Notes under the pieces: generated by a model
What the model saw: the letters and a program-made list of their open reading frames with translations, nothing else
Database searches by the model: none
Told to the model about the DNA's origin: nothing
Translations under genes and position numbers: made by a program
Assembly: GCA_027605045.1 (NCBI GenBank)
Contig: JAQFWX010000042.1
Coordinates: 1 to 64,000 of the forward strand
From: Phallus indusiatus
Lineage: Eukaryota; Basidiomycota; Agaricomycetes; Phallales; Phallaceae
Direction: 5' to 3'
DNA length: 64,000 nucleotides
In this document: positions 37,342-49,674 of the stretch, one piece after another
How the letters are laid out: each line of letters opens with the position of its first letter
Position numbering within the stretch: the stretch's first letter is position 1

Positions 37342-40300
37342 ATGTCTAAAGCAGCTGCCTCCCCCGAGAAAAGAGTGCGGTTTAAATTTTCGGACGATGG
37401 TGTCATTGATATGGGTGCTGAAGTCGATTCTGAAAACACCCGACCGCCATGCACATGTACGGCAACGTCTTTGAATAAGGAGGATGAAAGGGCCCAGATT
37501 CAACGCGGGGACCAGGAAGATGAAAACAAAAGATCGAATGATGCCTATGGAGAGCTTTTACAGGTCTTTTTTCGTGATATTCTTGGTGAGAGGTTTGTTC
37601 CCTTGTATGCCAACGTCCATGGCTTATATATGTTCTGAAGGTATTACACCAAAACCGACATCTGATTACACTGAGGAAATCAAGACATTGCGCAAAAGAT
37701 TTTTCGGGATGGCCAAAGATTTATCATCTGAAGCTGGGTGTGAGTGCTGTGACTTAATTGAATTGGGACCTAGGACGTAATATATAAATAGCGAATAGTC
37801 GATGCGATTATGAACAGAAGTATCCCAGGGATCGACCTGGAAAGGAGGGAGCCGACAACGCTCGAGTTTGGTTCACCTACCTTGATGAAGCTGAAACTTT
37901 TGACCGAGAGAGAATAGAAGGGTGGAAAGAGACAGCAGATGTTCTCCTAGTTTTTGTAAGTGTCATTGTTCATATGTAGATGACGATAGAAACTTAGTAC
38001 TCAAATTGTTCTGAATCGTCACTGGCAGGCTGGTCTTTTCTCTGGAGTTATAACAACATTCGTCTCCCAGGCTTCTCAAAGTCTTCAGCGAGATAACACT
38101 CAAGTTTCTGCATCTCTGTTATTCGAGATAGCCCAAGTACTACGCGCTCAATCTAACGGAACACCAATAAATACGATCCCCAGTTCGACGTTGACGCCTA
38201 CTTCACCGTTCACACCGTCGACGAATGCTTTTTTGGTGAACGGTCTGTGGTTTACTAGTCTAGCTATTACCTTGTCTACCGCGCTATTTGCCGTCCTCGC
38301 TAAACAGTGGCTCTATTATTATATATCTTCTATCACTGGAACGGCGAACGAAAAAGTGAGGGCCAGGCAGCTGCGATTCAAAGGGTTTGAGTTGTGGAAA
38401 GTCGGTGCCATTGTTGACCTCCTTCCCATCCTGCTACATCTTGCTGTCGGCATCTTCCTTACGGGTATTATCTTACTATTGTTTCCATTGGATATTTGCG
38501 TGGCGCGGATCATCATCGTCATAACCTGCATCACTTATTTCCTATATTTTGTCTCTGTGATACTACCTATTCGATATCCGGAGTGCCCGTATACGACTTC
38601 GTTGACAATTTACGTCGGTATTTTGGTCTTTTTCTTTAGAGCCATCCTCCATTGGCTTAAGAAACCTTTCGTAAACGTATTTCAACTCACTTGGACAAGG
38701 ATCAATTCCGAAGCTCAGCATACTATTCGATGTCTCCTTCGCTATGTCCAGGGTGTCTTCCGATATGCATTCAATTTTGTTTTCGACTTAATTGATTCTG
38801 TGGGTAGAGGTTTTCGGGAGTTCCGAGACACAATATTTACAGAAAAATCCCCCCGGATCACAAATTGGAGAGAAGAGAATATAAAGAAAACCATCAAAGA
38901 TGCGACTTTCCTCGACTTTGAAGCACTCGATTGGCTCTATGCGACTTCCCCAAATAGAAGTATTCATCGAATTATTGCACGATATGTAGCTGTGAATCCG
39001 AACATTGGTCGACATTTCAAAATCGACATTGTCAACAATCTTTGGCGAGCACTCAAAGTCAATAGCAGTAACATTATAGATTTGCGCTACGGTTTGTGTC
39101 TGGATTCCCTAACTCATGACACCTATCACTGGCGCATACTCCGGTCTATTCCTCATGTGGAAGACAGTCAACTGGAAGAAGAAGAATATCAAAAATACTC
39201 GCTTATCGCGGATAGCGTAATATATAGGAATTATGGATTAATCTTGGAAAAAGCTATTGAAGGCGATTTCAAGCTTCCACCGGTCATGTGGCGGTATTTT
39301 CTTGAAAAAGCAGCAGTCAACGACACAGTCGATGAAACAATCGCTGCGCATATCCTCACCTCCGAGAAAACCGGTCTATTCGAATGGGACTTCACGAGCA
39401 ACACAAACGTCGTATCTTTGAACAGTAAAGTACTGGGATGGTGGAAATTTGTCTACATCAACGGCTATTTCTGTGGCGATAGTATCTGCTCAAGTTCAAG
39501 TTTGAACTATCCCTCTGGATCGGAAGATGGCCCATCGTTCGAATCATGTTATCTCCTGCTTATATCTGTCTATCGCAACCTCACCTCCGATCAACCGCTC
39601 ATTACCGACAAAATAAAGAGGCAGGAGGCCTTGTTGAATCTGCTTAGTGACTTCAGAGACTGGCTTCGTTCTTCTCGTCGGTCCGTCTCATCTGAGCAGA
39701 ACCTTGGCTTGTTCATTGATGTTTGCTGCACGAATGCATTTTGGGGCGAATCCATGACGGATTTGGCCAGACGCGTCGCAGTATCGTGTTTGTGTAGGAT
39801 CTGGATGGACGTCGACGTCGCGGACCGCTTTCCTTTCACGGAATGCCACGACCTTTCTCCCGTATACCAATGGTGCTCGCGAGATTTTGGCGACTCGGAT
39901 CTCTCAGAATTTACACACGCTATATACACGTTGCTGTTTATGCCACAGAACCGCAAAGGTCTATGCGAAATCCTCTCAAATGATCCAAAGGCCGTACCCC
40001 ACCTTTTGCGATGTTTTCGGAATTTAACGAATCGATTTCATTCTCATAGTACAAAAAAAATACATATATCGGAACTTAATGATCCTCTTGAAGTCTGTGG
40101 ATTCGAAGGCGCCTTTATTCCCCATTCTCTATGACGCATCCGTGCTTGTGCAAGTATGGAAGTTCCTCAGGTTTCACGAGGTGAACGCAAAAAATTTTCT
40201 TCTCCTCGTGAGATCAAAGCTGGACGAGGACATACTGATGGAAGTATATTTCGCCATGAAAAAACAAGCACAGCCCGGGAACATTTGCCAACCTCCCGAA

Positions 40301-40571
40301 CCCTACAATATTGTAGATTATATAGGTCACCCGCGTTTTGGGTCGACTCCAGAACCGTCTGCACATCAGCGAACATGCAGCTTGAAGGATCATGATACTG
40401 AAGAACGCGCCCAGATGCCTGACAACGCGAACGAGGTGATCTTACAATTTTTTTTCATCTGTTCCTCTGTTGATAATACGCTTGAATCCACAGGACAAAG
40501 TGTGTCGGGAGATGGCCGAATGGACGAAAGATACATTCGGATCCGTTTGGTCAAAATCATCTGTCGATTAA
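37342..40571 (+). pseudogene. DUF6535-type membrane protein, copy 3, frameshifted
   Basis: Same exon plan as copy 2: exon 1 from MSKAAASPEKRVRF to the GTGAGA donor, then ITPKPTSDYTEEIKTLRKRF, NSRCDYEQKYPRDRPG ... GWKETADVLLVF, and the long exon with AGLFSGVITTFVSQASQSL and intact four-helix module (NGLWFTSLAITLSTALFAV, LLPILLHLAVGIFLTGIIL). Near 40080 the frame breaks: comparison with copies 2 and 4 shows one extra base in GATCCTC (40080-40086), so the main frame ends at 40134 while the homologous sequence (SVDSKAPLFPILYDASVLVQ) continues in another frame. The tail exon (MAEWTKDTFGSVWSKSSVD, stop 40569-40571) is still present with usable splice sites. The break is therefore recent or a sequencing error; a truncated protein retaining the membrane module would still be made. 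Confidence 0.75.
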
Positions 40572-41064
40572 ACCCAAAGCAAAACTTGTATTTCAAATGA
40601 AACTTCGTTTTCTCACACTTGTAAAGGTAAATGGGATATATGATCACTACCCCATAATAACGGTGACGATGGCATATAATATGGAAACACGATTAGTTTC
40701 AAAATCGGAATGTTTTCGTAGGAATTTGTGTACAAGAGTATGTTTTTTTATTAACTTGAGTTTCGAGGACTTAGTCCCACCACCGCGTTTCTCGTACCGC
40801 CAACCGCGTTCTCAAAGATATGAATACATGTCAAATGGTTCTACTTCCTTATGTATTGTTTGAATCTTGGTCGCACCACTTAAATAAAACACCTTCTCTA
40901 GAAAAATTACACTTTAGGTGTCGTGATTCATTAACATTGGTCATTTAGAATAGACATTTTTTAGTACAACAACGACATCCTTCTGAACAAATTGACAAGC
41001 TGCCATGATAGCAACAATCTATCGCAGTAGAAATTACTACCCTCTTTTCCATTTACAAACCATG
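40572..41064. other. Intergenic, no gene seen
   Basis: AT-rich 3' flank of DUF6535 copy 3 leading into the helicase pseudogene. No features supported. Confidence 0.4.
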
Positions 41065-41887
41065 CTTACGGGAGACTCACTTCGCCAAATCTTAACCGAA
41101 CGAGTGAGGAGAATATTTAAAATCCCTCATATTTATGATTGCCCGTGGCAATTCTCCGCATGCAAATCAATACTAGAAAAAAAGATACAATAGTGTCAAT
41201 ACCAACTGACGGAGAACTCTAGCCTTCTACTCATCATTGTTAACAAAATGAATGCCCGAATATGTTTCCACCTTTCCGAGTATTATCTTGATCATTTCTC
41301 CGTTAGTTGAATTAATGAAAAAGTATGTAGGTACGTTGGTGATCTTCCATCTCAATACAAATGATCTCAATACAAATGCTAACTTGCTAACCTGCTTTAG
41401 GCCGCTGCACTATGTTCCAAAAAAATCCCAGCTGTGGTTATGTATATACGGTGAAACCACTAGGTTAAACGCCGATGTTTTTTCCAGGTATGTTTGAATG
41501 TATATCAGCTTGGATTGACTTGATTAGTTTAGGAATTCGGCAAGGGAAAATTTCGTGTTGGTTTTATCTCACCTGAATTAGCCAAAAATCCACGAAGTCA
41601 TGAAAAGGTGTTCCAGGCACCCACAATTAAAAAAAACCTGCTATCAGTTGGCTTTGGTGAAGCGCATACTATAATTGAATGTGGAGACACTTTTACTAGG
41701 GACGTACGGGGATGTCGGAAGCATAATCTGAGGGCGTGTGCCAGCTGGGATTCCTGTTTTACATAATTGCATCTGCAACATTAGCATCTATACTTCTAAA
41801 GGAACTCAAACAATGATTCGAGATCACCAAAAATGCCCGCGACTTTAATGCACCTCAATGACGGGGGAGTGAATCCCTTTACATAAA
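41065..41887 (+). pseudogene. RecQ-type DNA helicase fragment, degenerate
   Basis: Scattered over three frames are the helicase motifs in order: LTERVRRIFKIPHIYDCPWQ (N-terminal Q-like region), VSIPTDGEL where the Walker A GGGKT should be, LIISPLVELMKK (motif Ia), YGETTRLNADVFS, GKGKFRVGFISPELAKNP (motif Ib), LLSVGFGEAHTIIECGD in place of the DEAH box VDEAH-, VPAGIPVLH (motif III region) and MPATLMHLNDGG. At least three frame changes and several stop codons (e.g. after EKKIQ and before GRVPAG) are present and Walker A is destroyed. It is a fossil of an ATP-dependent 3'-5' helicase gene, the C-terminal half missing. Related RecQ-like copies are numerous in agaricomycetes and some may be transposon-borne; I cannot say which. 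Confidence 0.7.
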
Positions 41888-42193
41888 GTACTTCTCCCCG
41901 GTGATTATGGATTCGCCTATGTTGGTGAACGGTTACTGCTGGTAAAAGGTACGCTTATGGATTGTGTTTATTTACGAAAGGTCAAGCTGCCTATTCTATT
42001 GATTAGTATTGTATATGGGGCAAGAAAGGCAAGAAACAATCGTGCCAAGAGGATGGAGCTGGAGATGGAGAAAAAGAGGTAGGAGAAGATAATGAAGACG
42101 AAGAAATATAAAGGGTTCTGACATTAAAATACCATGGATATATAAAAATCCCTAAGCTTCAAGCTTCAAGTCTTCAACACAGCTCAACACATG

Positions 42194-42936
42194 TAGTGAT
42201 GCCGAAGTTCGGTTCGGGAACCGTTTTGAACCCGAACCGAACCCGAACCGACCCCTGGTTCGGCTTATGTAAGCCGAACTGAACCGAACCCGAACTAGTA
42301 GTTCAGGTTCAGGTTCGACCATGAGGAAATTAGGGTGAACCAGTTCGAACCGTGACGAACCGTCACACAATGTCACATAGTGTCACTGGTGTCACCAATC
42401 ACCTAAGTGCTAACTCAATGTGAATTTTGTCATGATTTTTTTTTTATTTTGGCTCTGGAGAGCTCAAAAATTGCCCAAAATGGAAATAAAAAAATATGCC
42501 AAGAATATTTTTTGAATATCTACGAGATAAGTTGGGCGCCTAAATAAGCGCCCGTATTACAAATCACCTAAATCTTCGAAATTTCGAAAATTTAAACTGA
42601 ACTGAACCAAATTGGACCTAGGCTACACTAAAATAGTTTATTTATAAATCTAACACAGAGAATACATCTAAATTATAGGAATAATATAGGTTTGGTTCAG
42701 GTTCTGGACCTGAACCGAACCTGAACCGAACCTGAACCGAATTCGAACCAAGGAAAATAACTTCAAATTTTCAGAATGGGAAAAATCAGGTTCTGAACCG
42801 GTTCGAACTCCGAACCGAACCCGAACCGGGGTTCAGCTTACATAATCTGAACCGAACCGAACCGAACATTTGGTTCGGGTTCAGGTTCGCCAAAAAAGGG
42901 GGGTGAACCGAACCGAACCGAACTTCGGCATCACTA
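42194..42936. mobile_element. Non-autonomous hAT-type element (MITE), 743 bp
   Basis: The ends are perfect inverted repeats over 24 bp, beginning TAGTGATGCCGAAGTTCGGT on each strand, and are flanked by identical 8-bp direct repeats AACACATG (42186-42193 and 42937-42944), the target duplication size of hAT transposons. The interior has no coding capacity and consists largely of GAACC/GGTTC heptamers in both orientations around an AT-rich centre (42420-42690), so either strand can fold on itself. A full-length hAT transposase elsewhere in the genome would have moved it. Confidence 0.85.
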
Positions 42937-43620
42937 AACACATGCATATTTTATCCCAGTCATCGGCCGTGGGAAAGTAGGGGTCTAGTGTCATGATCCG
43001 ATTCATGACATCACTTCCGGTAACGTTACGTAATCCATATCCGATCATTTACCGTTCATCTCCGTAATCTTATCTCGCTTACGTCACTCACAATAAGACC
43101 TTCGCGCTCAGTCATCTCAATCAACCTCGCAATTCGAATAGAGACGTACCCGTCTCTCTTAACTCCTGGAACACCCGCGGAAAGGCCTTTCTAGAATATT
43201 CCACGCACGTTCCGGTTATGAGATCATAGATGACGAACGTAGGTCCATGTATGCACAGCTCTCATCCCTGCACACCTCATGTTCATCACATGAGAGATCA
43301 TACCCTGCATATATTGATGTAACTTACGAATCTCACGACTTGTTTGTATTTCTCAAGTTCGGAATCTATTTCGAACTGAGCTAGAATTATTTATCTGACG
43401 TGTATATAAACCCTAGCATACACGTAGATAGTTCTTCAGACTTAATATCGAACGTAGTTCGATATCTCTATAACAACTCTCCTTCTCTATTCTATTCATC
43501 ATTGAACGTCGAGATCACTCTTCGAGACTTGCAGCGACGGAAGCCATCCGTCGTTGCCGAGAGCTACATCTTGAAGCTTTCTTCATTATTGTCGAGCTTG
43601 ATATCATTCAATACTGTCAG

Positions 43621-43959
43621 GGTACGCTACCACCGTCTCTCATTTTTCTATTTATTATCATCGGCATCACTTCATTTCCATTCCATTTACTATTTCCGTA
43701 TTTTACTTTTATCTTCCGTTCCCTTGTTCAGTCTCTATTTCGCATTCTCTACTTGCGCGCGTCGCGCGCTCGTACCCGGCGTGATGCCCGTGACATCACG
43801 TCGCTTAGGCTCGGTTCGGGCGCCTAGCACTTAGCTGTGTCAGGGCCGCACACCGCGTTATTGTTTTTCATGTATATAGTCGCTGCCCCTAGAGTGAGGG
43901 TCCCTAAGCTTGTTCTCTTAGGATCCCCTCCCTCTAGTGTGAGCTGAGTAGCCCTAACA
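43621..43959 (+). repeat. Sub-repeat A inside the LTR-like element
   Basis: Begins GGTACGCTA and ends with the conserved block CTAAGCTTGTTCTCTTAGG ... CTGAGTAGCCCTAACA. A diverged second copy is at 44051-44344. The middle is T-rich. Confidence 0.6.
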
Positions 43960-44050
43960 AATACGAGATACAGCTCGCGGCTCTCGAAGCTCGGAACGCA
44001 CACATCCGTAACGTCCTTGACGAACTCGACGCTCGTGACGAACGTGTCAC

Positions 44051-44344
44051 GGTACGCTAGCGCCTCGCTCGGTTATTCGATCTTTTCGATTTCTTTCGGT
44101 TTCATTTCGCACTTCGATTTCCTTCACTTTCCGTATCTTACCGTTTCCACTATTTTTGTCGTTTTCTCGATTTCTCGATTTCTTCGATTTACTCCGATTT
44201 CTGTTTCTATCTCCTCGGATCCCATGGGGATCAGTCGGGCGCCTCGTACTCTGTATTTATATGCGTTTTCCCTAGAGGGGGATACCTAAGCTTGTTCTCT
44301 TAGGTTTTCCCTCCTCTAGGTGTGTGCCCTGAGTCGCCCTAACA
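44051..44344 (+). repeat. Sub-repeat B inside the LTR-like element
   Basis: Begins GGTACGCTA and ends CTAAGCTTGTTCTCTTAGG ... CTGAGTCGCCCTAACA followed by G, so it could be read as a GT...AG intron. It is related to sub-repeat A at both ends. The 90-nt segment between the copies is open in one frame and reads as a charged helix (LAALEARNAHIRNVLDELDA). Confidence 0.6.
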
Positions 44345-44509
44345 GAACGTCAGGACAAATCCTGAAGAAGACTGTCGTGGCACAATCTCTTATAGATTGA
44401 GGCCAAGTCCTGACTGCCGTCGACCAACGGTGACGGTTATTGATATTCTATTCAGCGACTAAAATACATTATAGTATCTGTTACCGTTCCCGGATATCGG
44501 TACTTGACA

Positions 44510-45359
44510 TCTAGCCTCGGCACGGCAAAAGAAAATGATCGTGTTGATGTACGACTTATACAGTTACATGTACAGACGTAAGTTCAGACCAACACCTGCG
44601 TTGAATGTGCGTTAATAACACTCAGCTTTCCTCAAATTACGATTTAATCTATTCTCTTTCGTACATCGCGGACATTATCTGTACTGTCCTGTTCTATGTT
44701 CATCTACACAGACCCATTGGCGTGACATCCTCACCCTACCGCCCGAGAGACGAAATGGAGTTGCGATGATACAACAACACGAAAGGGAACTTGAAACTTT
44801 CCAGGAACGTATTGACAACATTGCAGACTGCGTCTAACAACCTCTAGCGAACCAATCCCACGGAACACCAATCAACCCGACAGCCGTTCTTCCTTGTTGC
44901 TCATGTTGGTTGGACCTCTCGGACACGTGTGTCCCTGTTTGCGGAAAGCAGACTGAACGAATATCATGTGATTGTATTGAATTTCGTTCCCCTTCTGCCG
45001 TCGGCTGAAGAGGCGTTGTCATTTGTTCTTTTCTTCAACAGGAAATGATTTACTATCAAATGGCTCTTTGCTCCGTTCTCACGACTGTGATATTCTTTTT
45101 CCTACGCGACGGCTATGGTACTTGTGAAGAGCCTAGCTTTCCAATCCATTCAACCCAAAATGTTACCCGGACGCGTATGTGCCGTAATTTTCCCCATAAC
45201 CCTCATGTGCATGACTGCGTAAAGAAAGGCTCCTTTTACACTCATACACACGCTTCTTAAACTTCAAACGTGCGTAGAAAGTTAAAGTTTAAGCAGTTTA
45301 TCGTGTATAAAGTACTCACTGACGTCAAGAGTATTATTCGGTTGAGCTCAAATTGCGCG
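44510..45359. other. Intergenic with one short coding-like segment
   Basis: At 44712-44837 a plausible acceptor (CTACACAG) is followed by 41 codons and TAA with a natural helical peptide (THWRDILTLPPERRNG, QQHERELETFQERIDNI). No upstream exon could be joined in frame, so it is noted but not called a gene. The rest is the promoter region of the sphingomyelinase-type gene. Confidence 0.35.
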
Positions 45360-48300
45360 ATGTGGATGAAGAACAAACACTTTTGGTTTCATAAACCATC
45401 CGCAAGTCTTTACCTCATAATTGCGGGGATTCATGCTGCTTCAGCGTTTGCCAGTGGCTCGACGATACAGACGGTTCAAGCTCCTACGTCCACGTCCGTA
45501 TTCTTTGCTACTCCTCCGGCGTCCTTAAACGTCCCCGCCGACTTTACCGCGGGCGTGTTCTTTTCAACGGACTTCTTGAAGGACTTTTTTTCGGGTTTTG
45601 AGCCCACTCAAACCTCGGTTGAACCCCAGCCTAAAATCACCGACCCTGTTGTCTGTCCAAACTTTCTACTACTATGGAACTTTCCGCCTCCTAACTTACA
45701 TTTGTCTAGGGGCATACTGTGTTTCCCATTGATCTGACCAATCCAGACACTATCCCAACCGCTAATCTCGAAGATCCCGTAGTCTTTCCCCCATCCCTTC
45801 TCACAAATTCGGGCATTGTCGTGCCGCCAACAGCCAATCTATCAACGCCTGGTTCAATCGCGCTCAGGAATCAGGTTTTCGAACAGATCATTCAAATCTT
45901 GGAAAATACCTCTGGTGCATTTACTTCTAGCTGTGGACAATGCATTGCCGGCTTGTCGGCAATAAAGCAACTTGCGTTGGCCGCTCCTTGGGAGGTACCA
46001 CCTTTGCTCATTCAGATTTGCAATCTCGCCTCCGGCAGTCTCGAGGGTAAATAACACATTCATTGTAAAACAACGCTTATTATTAATATGTTTCAATACT
46101 GTAGGCATGGGAAGCTGCGAGCAAGAATTCAGCGCTAATTCCAATGGAGATATAGCTGCACAGGTGTTGGCGAACTCAGATATAACAGGTTTAGACGGTC
46201 AAGCACGTTTGTTTTTATTTGATCCGGTTATCATTTGTGACCTCTTTTTTCCAATACAGTATATGTGCAGTCAAAGTTTCAATCCTCTCGGTAAAACTTG
46301 CCCACAGCCTCCGCCGACCGATTTGACAGAACTTTTGACGACGTGGTTCGCGAAGCCAAAACCTGCGAATGCGGTTTCTCCCCCACCCAGTGGGAAGAAG
46401 GCAATACGCGTGGTTCATTTGAGTGATTTGTAAGTAAAAGCGAAATATCAATTTCGCGTGTTGATGGTGATAATCGCGGTATGCTAATGTTTTGTTATTC
46501 TTTCAAAGTCACATTGATCCCCGTATGTACACCTCACCATCGTATCACGGCTTTGAAGATTGATTCTGTCATACGTATTACCCTGGGAACACAGGTTATA
46601 CAATTGGGACAGAAGCGAATTGTGACCAATCGCTGTGTTGCCGTCCAGGAACATTCACGTACGTGAAAAGAGAATAAGAATAGGTTTTGAACAATGAGAT
46701 TTACAGATTCTTTTCTTCCTTTCATTAGAACGCAGGTACCGCCTGGTCAGCTGCTACTTCCGGCTCCAAGGTTCGGAGCGTTATTGTGCGATACTCCATG
46801 GCTGCTTGCGAACGCCGTTATGCATGCTATCGGACCTCTCACGGGAGTTAATCCGGAAAACAGTACCGGTAAGCTTAATTTCTTTACCTCATAACTTTAC
46901 GCAAAAATAAAATATTACGAATCTAACATGTAAATTCTTATTAGTATCCGAAAGGCCTGTTTCTTTTACTATTTTCACTGGAGATCTAGTTTCGCACGAT
47001 GGCGACAATCAGCTGAGCCGCTCTTATGTGGAATACGCTGAGAGCGCTACTTTTGAGCTATTCAAGGAGTATTTGGGTGGTGGTCCCGTATATGCCGCTT
47101 TGGTAGCGTTTATTTTATATCACTTCGGTTTTCTCGGTTTATCCGTGTTGACGCTGTGTTTTAGGGAAACCATGACACTTGGCCACAGGCATTCGATGCA
47201 CCCCATAGTCTTCAGCCTGAACAGCTCGCTAACCAATTTGAATGGGCATATGCTCATCTGGCAGAGTACGTCATTATGACTGAGGCAATAATTTCCACTC
47301 GACAACTTGAAATATTTAGTTTATGGGAAGCGGAAGGGTGGATCTCGAGTCAAGTTGCAGCCGTATCCAGAGCGACGTGAGCATTTCAAAACGAATCCTC
47401 ATATTTTTACATTTGGAACTGAACCCTTTTAGATATGCTGCGTACTCCACGATCACCCCTTTTGGTCTTAAAGTGATTACGTGCGTAGCATTGACAGTTT
47501 CTGTACTGCACCACGATCTTTAAATGTGTTTGATGAAGTCTTAACACCGACTTTTGGTACAATTCGAAGTGAGTCTCTCTGTTTTTTTATGTATTATCAA
47601 CTTGTAACACATGTCCGTAGCCTGTTCAAGTAAGTTTGATGCATGGCCACCAGCATATACTCATTGTCATAATCTTCCTTTTCAAAGCTACATCAACGTA
47701 ATATGCTTTAATTTCACCTATTCGTTCCCATATTCAATGTCCTTCAAATTTAGATGTCAAATCCGGACAATAGCGGTATGCTTAGGTTCTTGACCGATGA
47801 ATTACAGGCAGCGGAAGATGCAGGTCAACGGGTTTGGATTCTGGGGCACGTTCTACCAGGTATGAATATACTATAACGCAAATATTCACTATCTGACCTT
47901 CTTCTACAGGATGGGATGGTACAGCTGCTCTCCCTAACCCATCTAATTTGTTTTATCAAATCGTTGACCGCTTTTCGCCCCATGTCATCGCGAACATCTT
48001 CATGGGCCACATCCACGATGAAGTCCGATACATTTATTATGCGTAAGCGTGACAAAACATTCGATTGATCTTTATTGATTAGTATGATAGGAATAATGCG
48101 ACGGTTATGAATGCTAATACGGCATTGACAACTACATGGGTTGGACCATCTGTTACACCACTGACTGGGTTGAATTCTGGTAGGTCAACCCTTTCTTTAA
48201 TTATTCTTGTTTTCCGAACTGATGCACCGTGTCAAGGTTTCAGCATGTATGAAGTTGACCCAGTCACATTCGAGTAAGATACCTTTTATTAGGTTTATCT

Positions 48301-48933
48301 ACCTCGTCTCTTAACGCATATGGAATTACAGCGTTATGGAAGCGTATACATGGTTCTCCAACGTTAGCACTTTTGCTGAGGTAGATCAACAAGGCGCATT
48401 TGGCGCATCGTGAGTCAACTTTGATAACTTCGCTTTAAAGAATACTCGTTCATTTGATTATTTGAAGGTATCACTTTGAGTATAGCACTCGTGAAACTTT
48501 CGGCGTGGGTTTTGATTGGCCGTCTACTGCACCTTTGAGTAAGTAATGTATATTATTGAAACTTGAATAATTCACGGTTATAACTCGTGTGTAGATGCAA
48601 CTTGGTGGCATCTCGTAACTGAGAGTAAGTAGCCGTGACAGGATGCTTAGACATCTACTGAAGTGTGGGACAAATAAACTTCTCTTGACAGGCATGGAAC
48701 AGAACTCGAGTCTTGTGGAAATATTTACGTTGAACCAAGGCCGTCATTCCGTTCTCACACAAAATGTGCGTATATTCAAATGGATCTCGTTTTCATTCTT
48801 ACTTTTGTTTGATGTTTCACTAAACAATTCATAGTGCACTTCGGCGATTTGTCAAGAGGCGAAAATTTGTTATCTTCGCAGTGGGTCTGCGCCCGTTGCG
48901 GGCCCGTGTCCACCAGGTTTTGGTGCCGTTTAG
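45360..48933 (+). CDS. Acid sphingomyelinase-type phosphodiesterase, secreted
   Basis: About sixteen exons reconstruct a complete protein of the acid sphingomyelinase family. The N-terminus has a hydrophobic signal (LYLIIAGIHAASAFA). A saposin-B-like part follows (SSCGQCIAGLSAIKQLA, QICNLASGS, CEQEFS). The calcineurin-like domain carries VVHLSD + HIDP + RYTIGTEANC (first metal site), CDTPW, FTGDLVSHDGDNQLSR (GD motif), VYAALGNHD (split by an intron), LNTDFWYNS, VWILGHVLPGWDG and IFMGHIHDE (final His motif). It ends with a cysteine-containing tail, CTSAICQEAKICY. The family hydrolyses sphingomyelin-like phosphodiesters in lysosome/vacuole or outside the cell; fungal substrates are uncertain. 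All motifs are intact and every exon join keeps frame. I begin at 45360, the first ATG that leaves the signal peptide at the N-terminus. A distal LTR-like element ends about 850 bp upstream. Confidence 0.9.
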
Positions 48934-49242
48934 AAGAAATAGGTTACTACTATCGAATTGATTAAATATTAGTAGTTCATAAACAGTAACTACATTTATA
49001 AATAACCAAAGTCATTCATAATGTGGGTTATGGGATCGCTTTACTGAGCGCTTGAGTAAATGATGACGTTGACGTCCGCGCCATGTGTTCGGATCCTGAG
49101 TTTACTTTCCCTCCTTCCATTATGATATTCTTTTCCAGATTTTTGATTGGTTTTCTGGTGTTTAAGCGCGTTCCACGATCCATAGGCTACCAAGCTCGAA
49201 CACCCAGCTTGGTCAGCAGTAACCATACCAGGAACCTGGCTA

Positions 49243-49278
49243 TAACAGCGGCAACTCGGCAACAGTTTGCCGCTGTTA
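49243..49278. repeat. Perfect 12-bp inverted repeat (hairpin)
   Basis: Arms TAACAGCGGCAA and TTGCCGCTGTTA around a 12-nt loop. Function unknown; could be a transposon scar or a structured 3' end. Confidence 0.6.
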
Positions 49279-49674
49279 CCGTTATGTCACAGTATATTTC
49301 ATTATTATTTTATTTATAATTATAATGATAATAATTCAAATAATAAGGTATGAGATCATTTTATGAGAATAAAGCTATGAATTTTTTATTTAAGACTATA
49401 ATTCTTATGCAGTATGTCTATACATTCGAAAAATCAAACTCAATCTTCTAGTGCGTTCATACCTCAGTGGTATATGTGTCACATGTTAGGCTCATCTTTT
49501 TGTGACCCAGGGGTTCAATTCTCCTCAAGGCCTGTTTTTTTTTCAGGTATAAAGACCTCAAAAGAGCGCTTATTATTGTTCAAGGTATTGTATTTTCCAC
49601 TTGTGGGTCTCTTGGCATTGGATTATATATTAAAAAATCAGAAGCATGGCTTTGTGCAGTAAAAGCAAAAATAA

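Larger units (their letters stand above)
42989..44509. mobile_element. Solo-LTR-like element with 5-bp target duplication
   Basis: The 1521-bp block starts TGTCATGATCCG and ends GGTACTTGACA, so its termini are the inverted pair TGTCA/TGACA typical of LTRs. It is flanked on both sides by the same pentamer TCTAG (42984-42988 and 44510-44514). Inside are a TATATAAACCC promoter-like motif at about 43401 and two related sub-repeats described separately. No reverse transcriptase or integrase frame is present, so a solo LTR left after recombination, or a very small non-autonomous LTR element, fits best. It sits 52 bp from the MITE. Confidence 0.65.

Noticed and set aside
43622..43959. LTR ending at the first CCCTAACA
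   Set aside because: No flanking target duplication there; TGTCA/TGACA termini with TCTAG on both sides at 42984-44514 explain the boundaries better.
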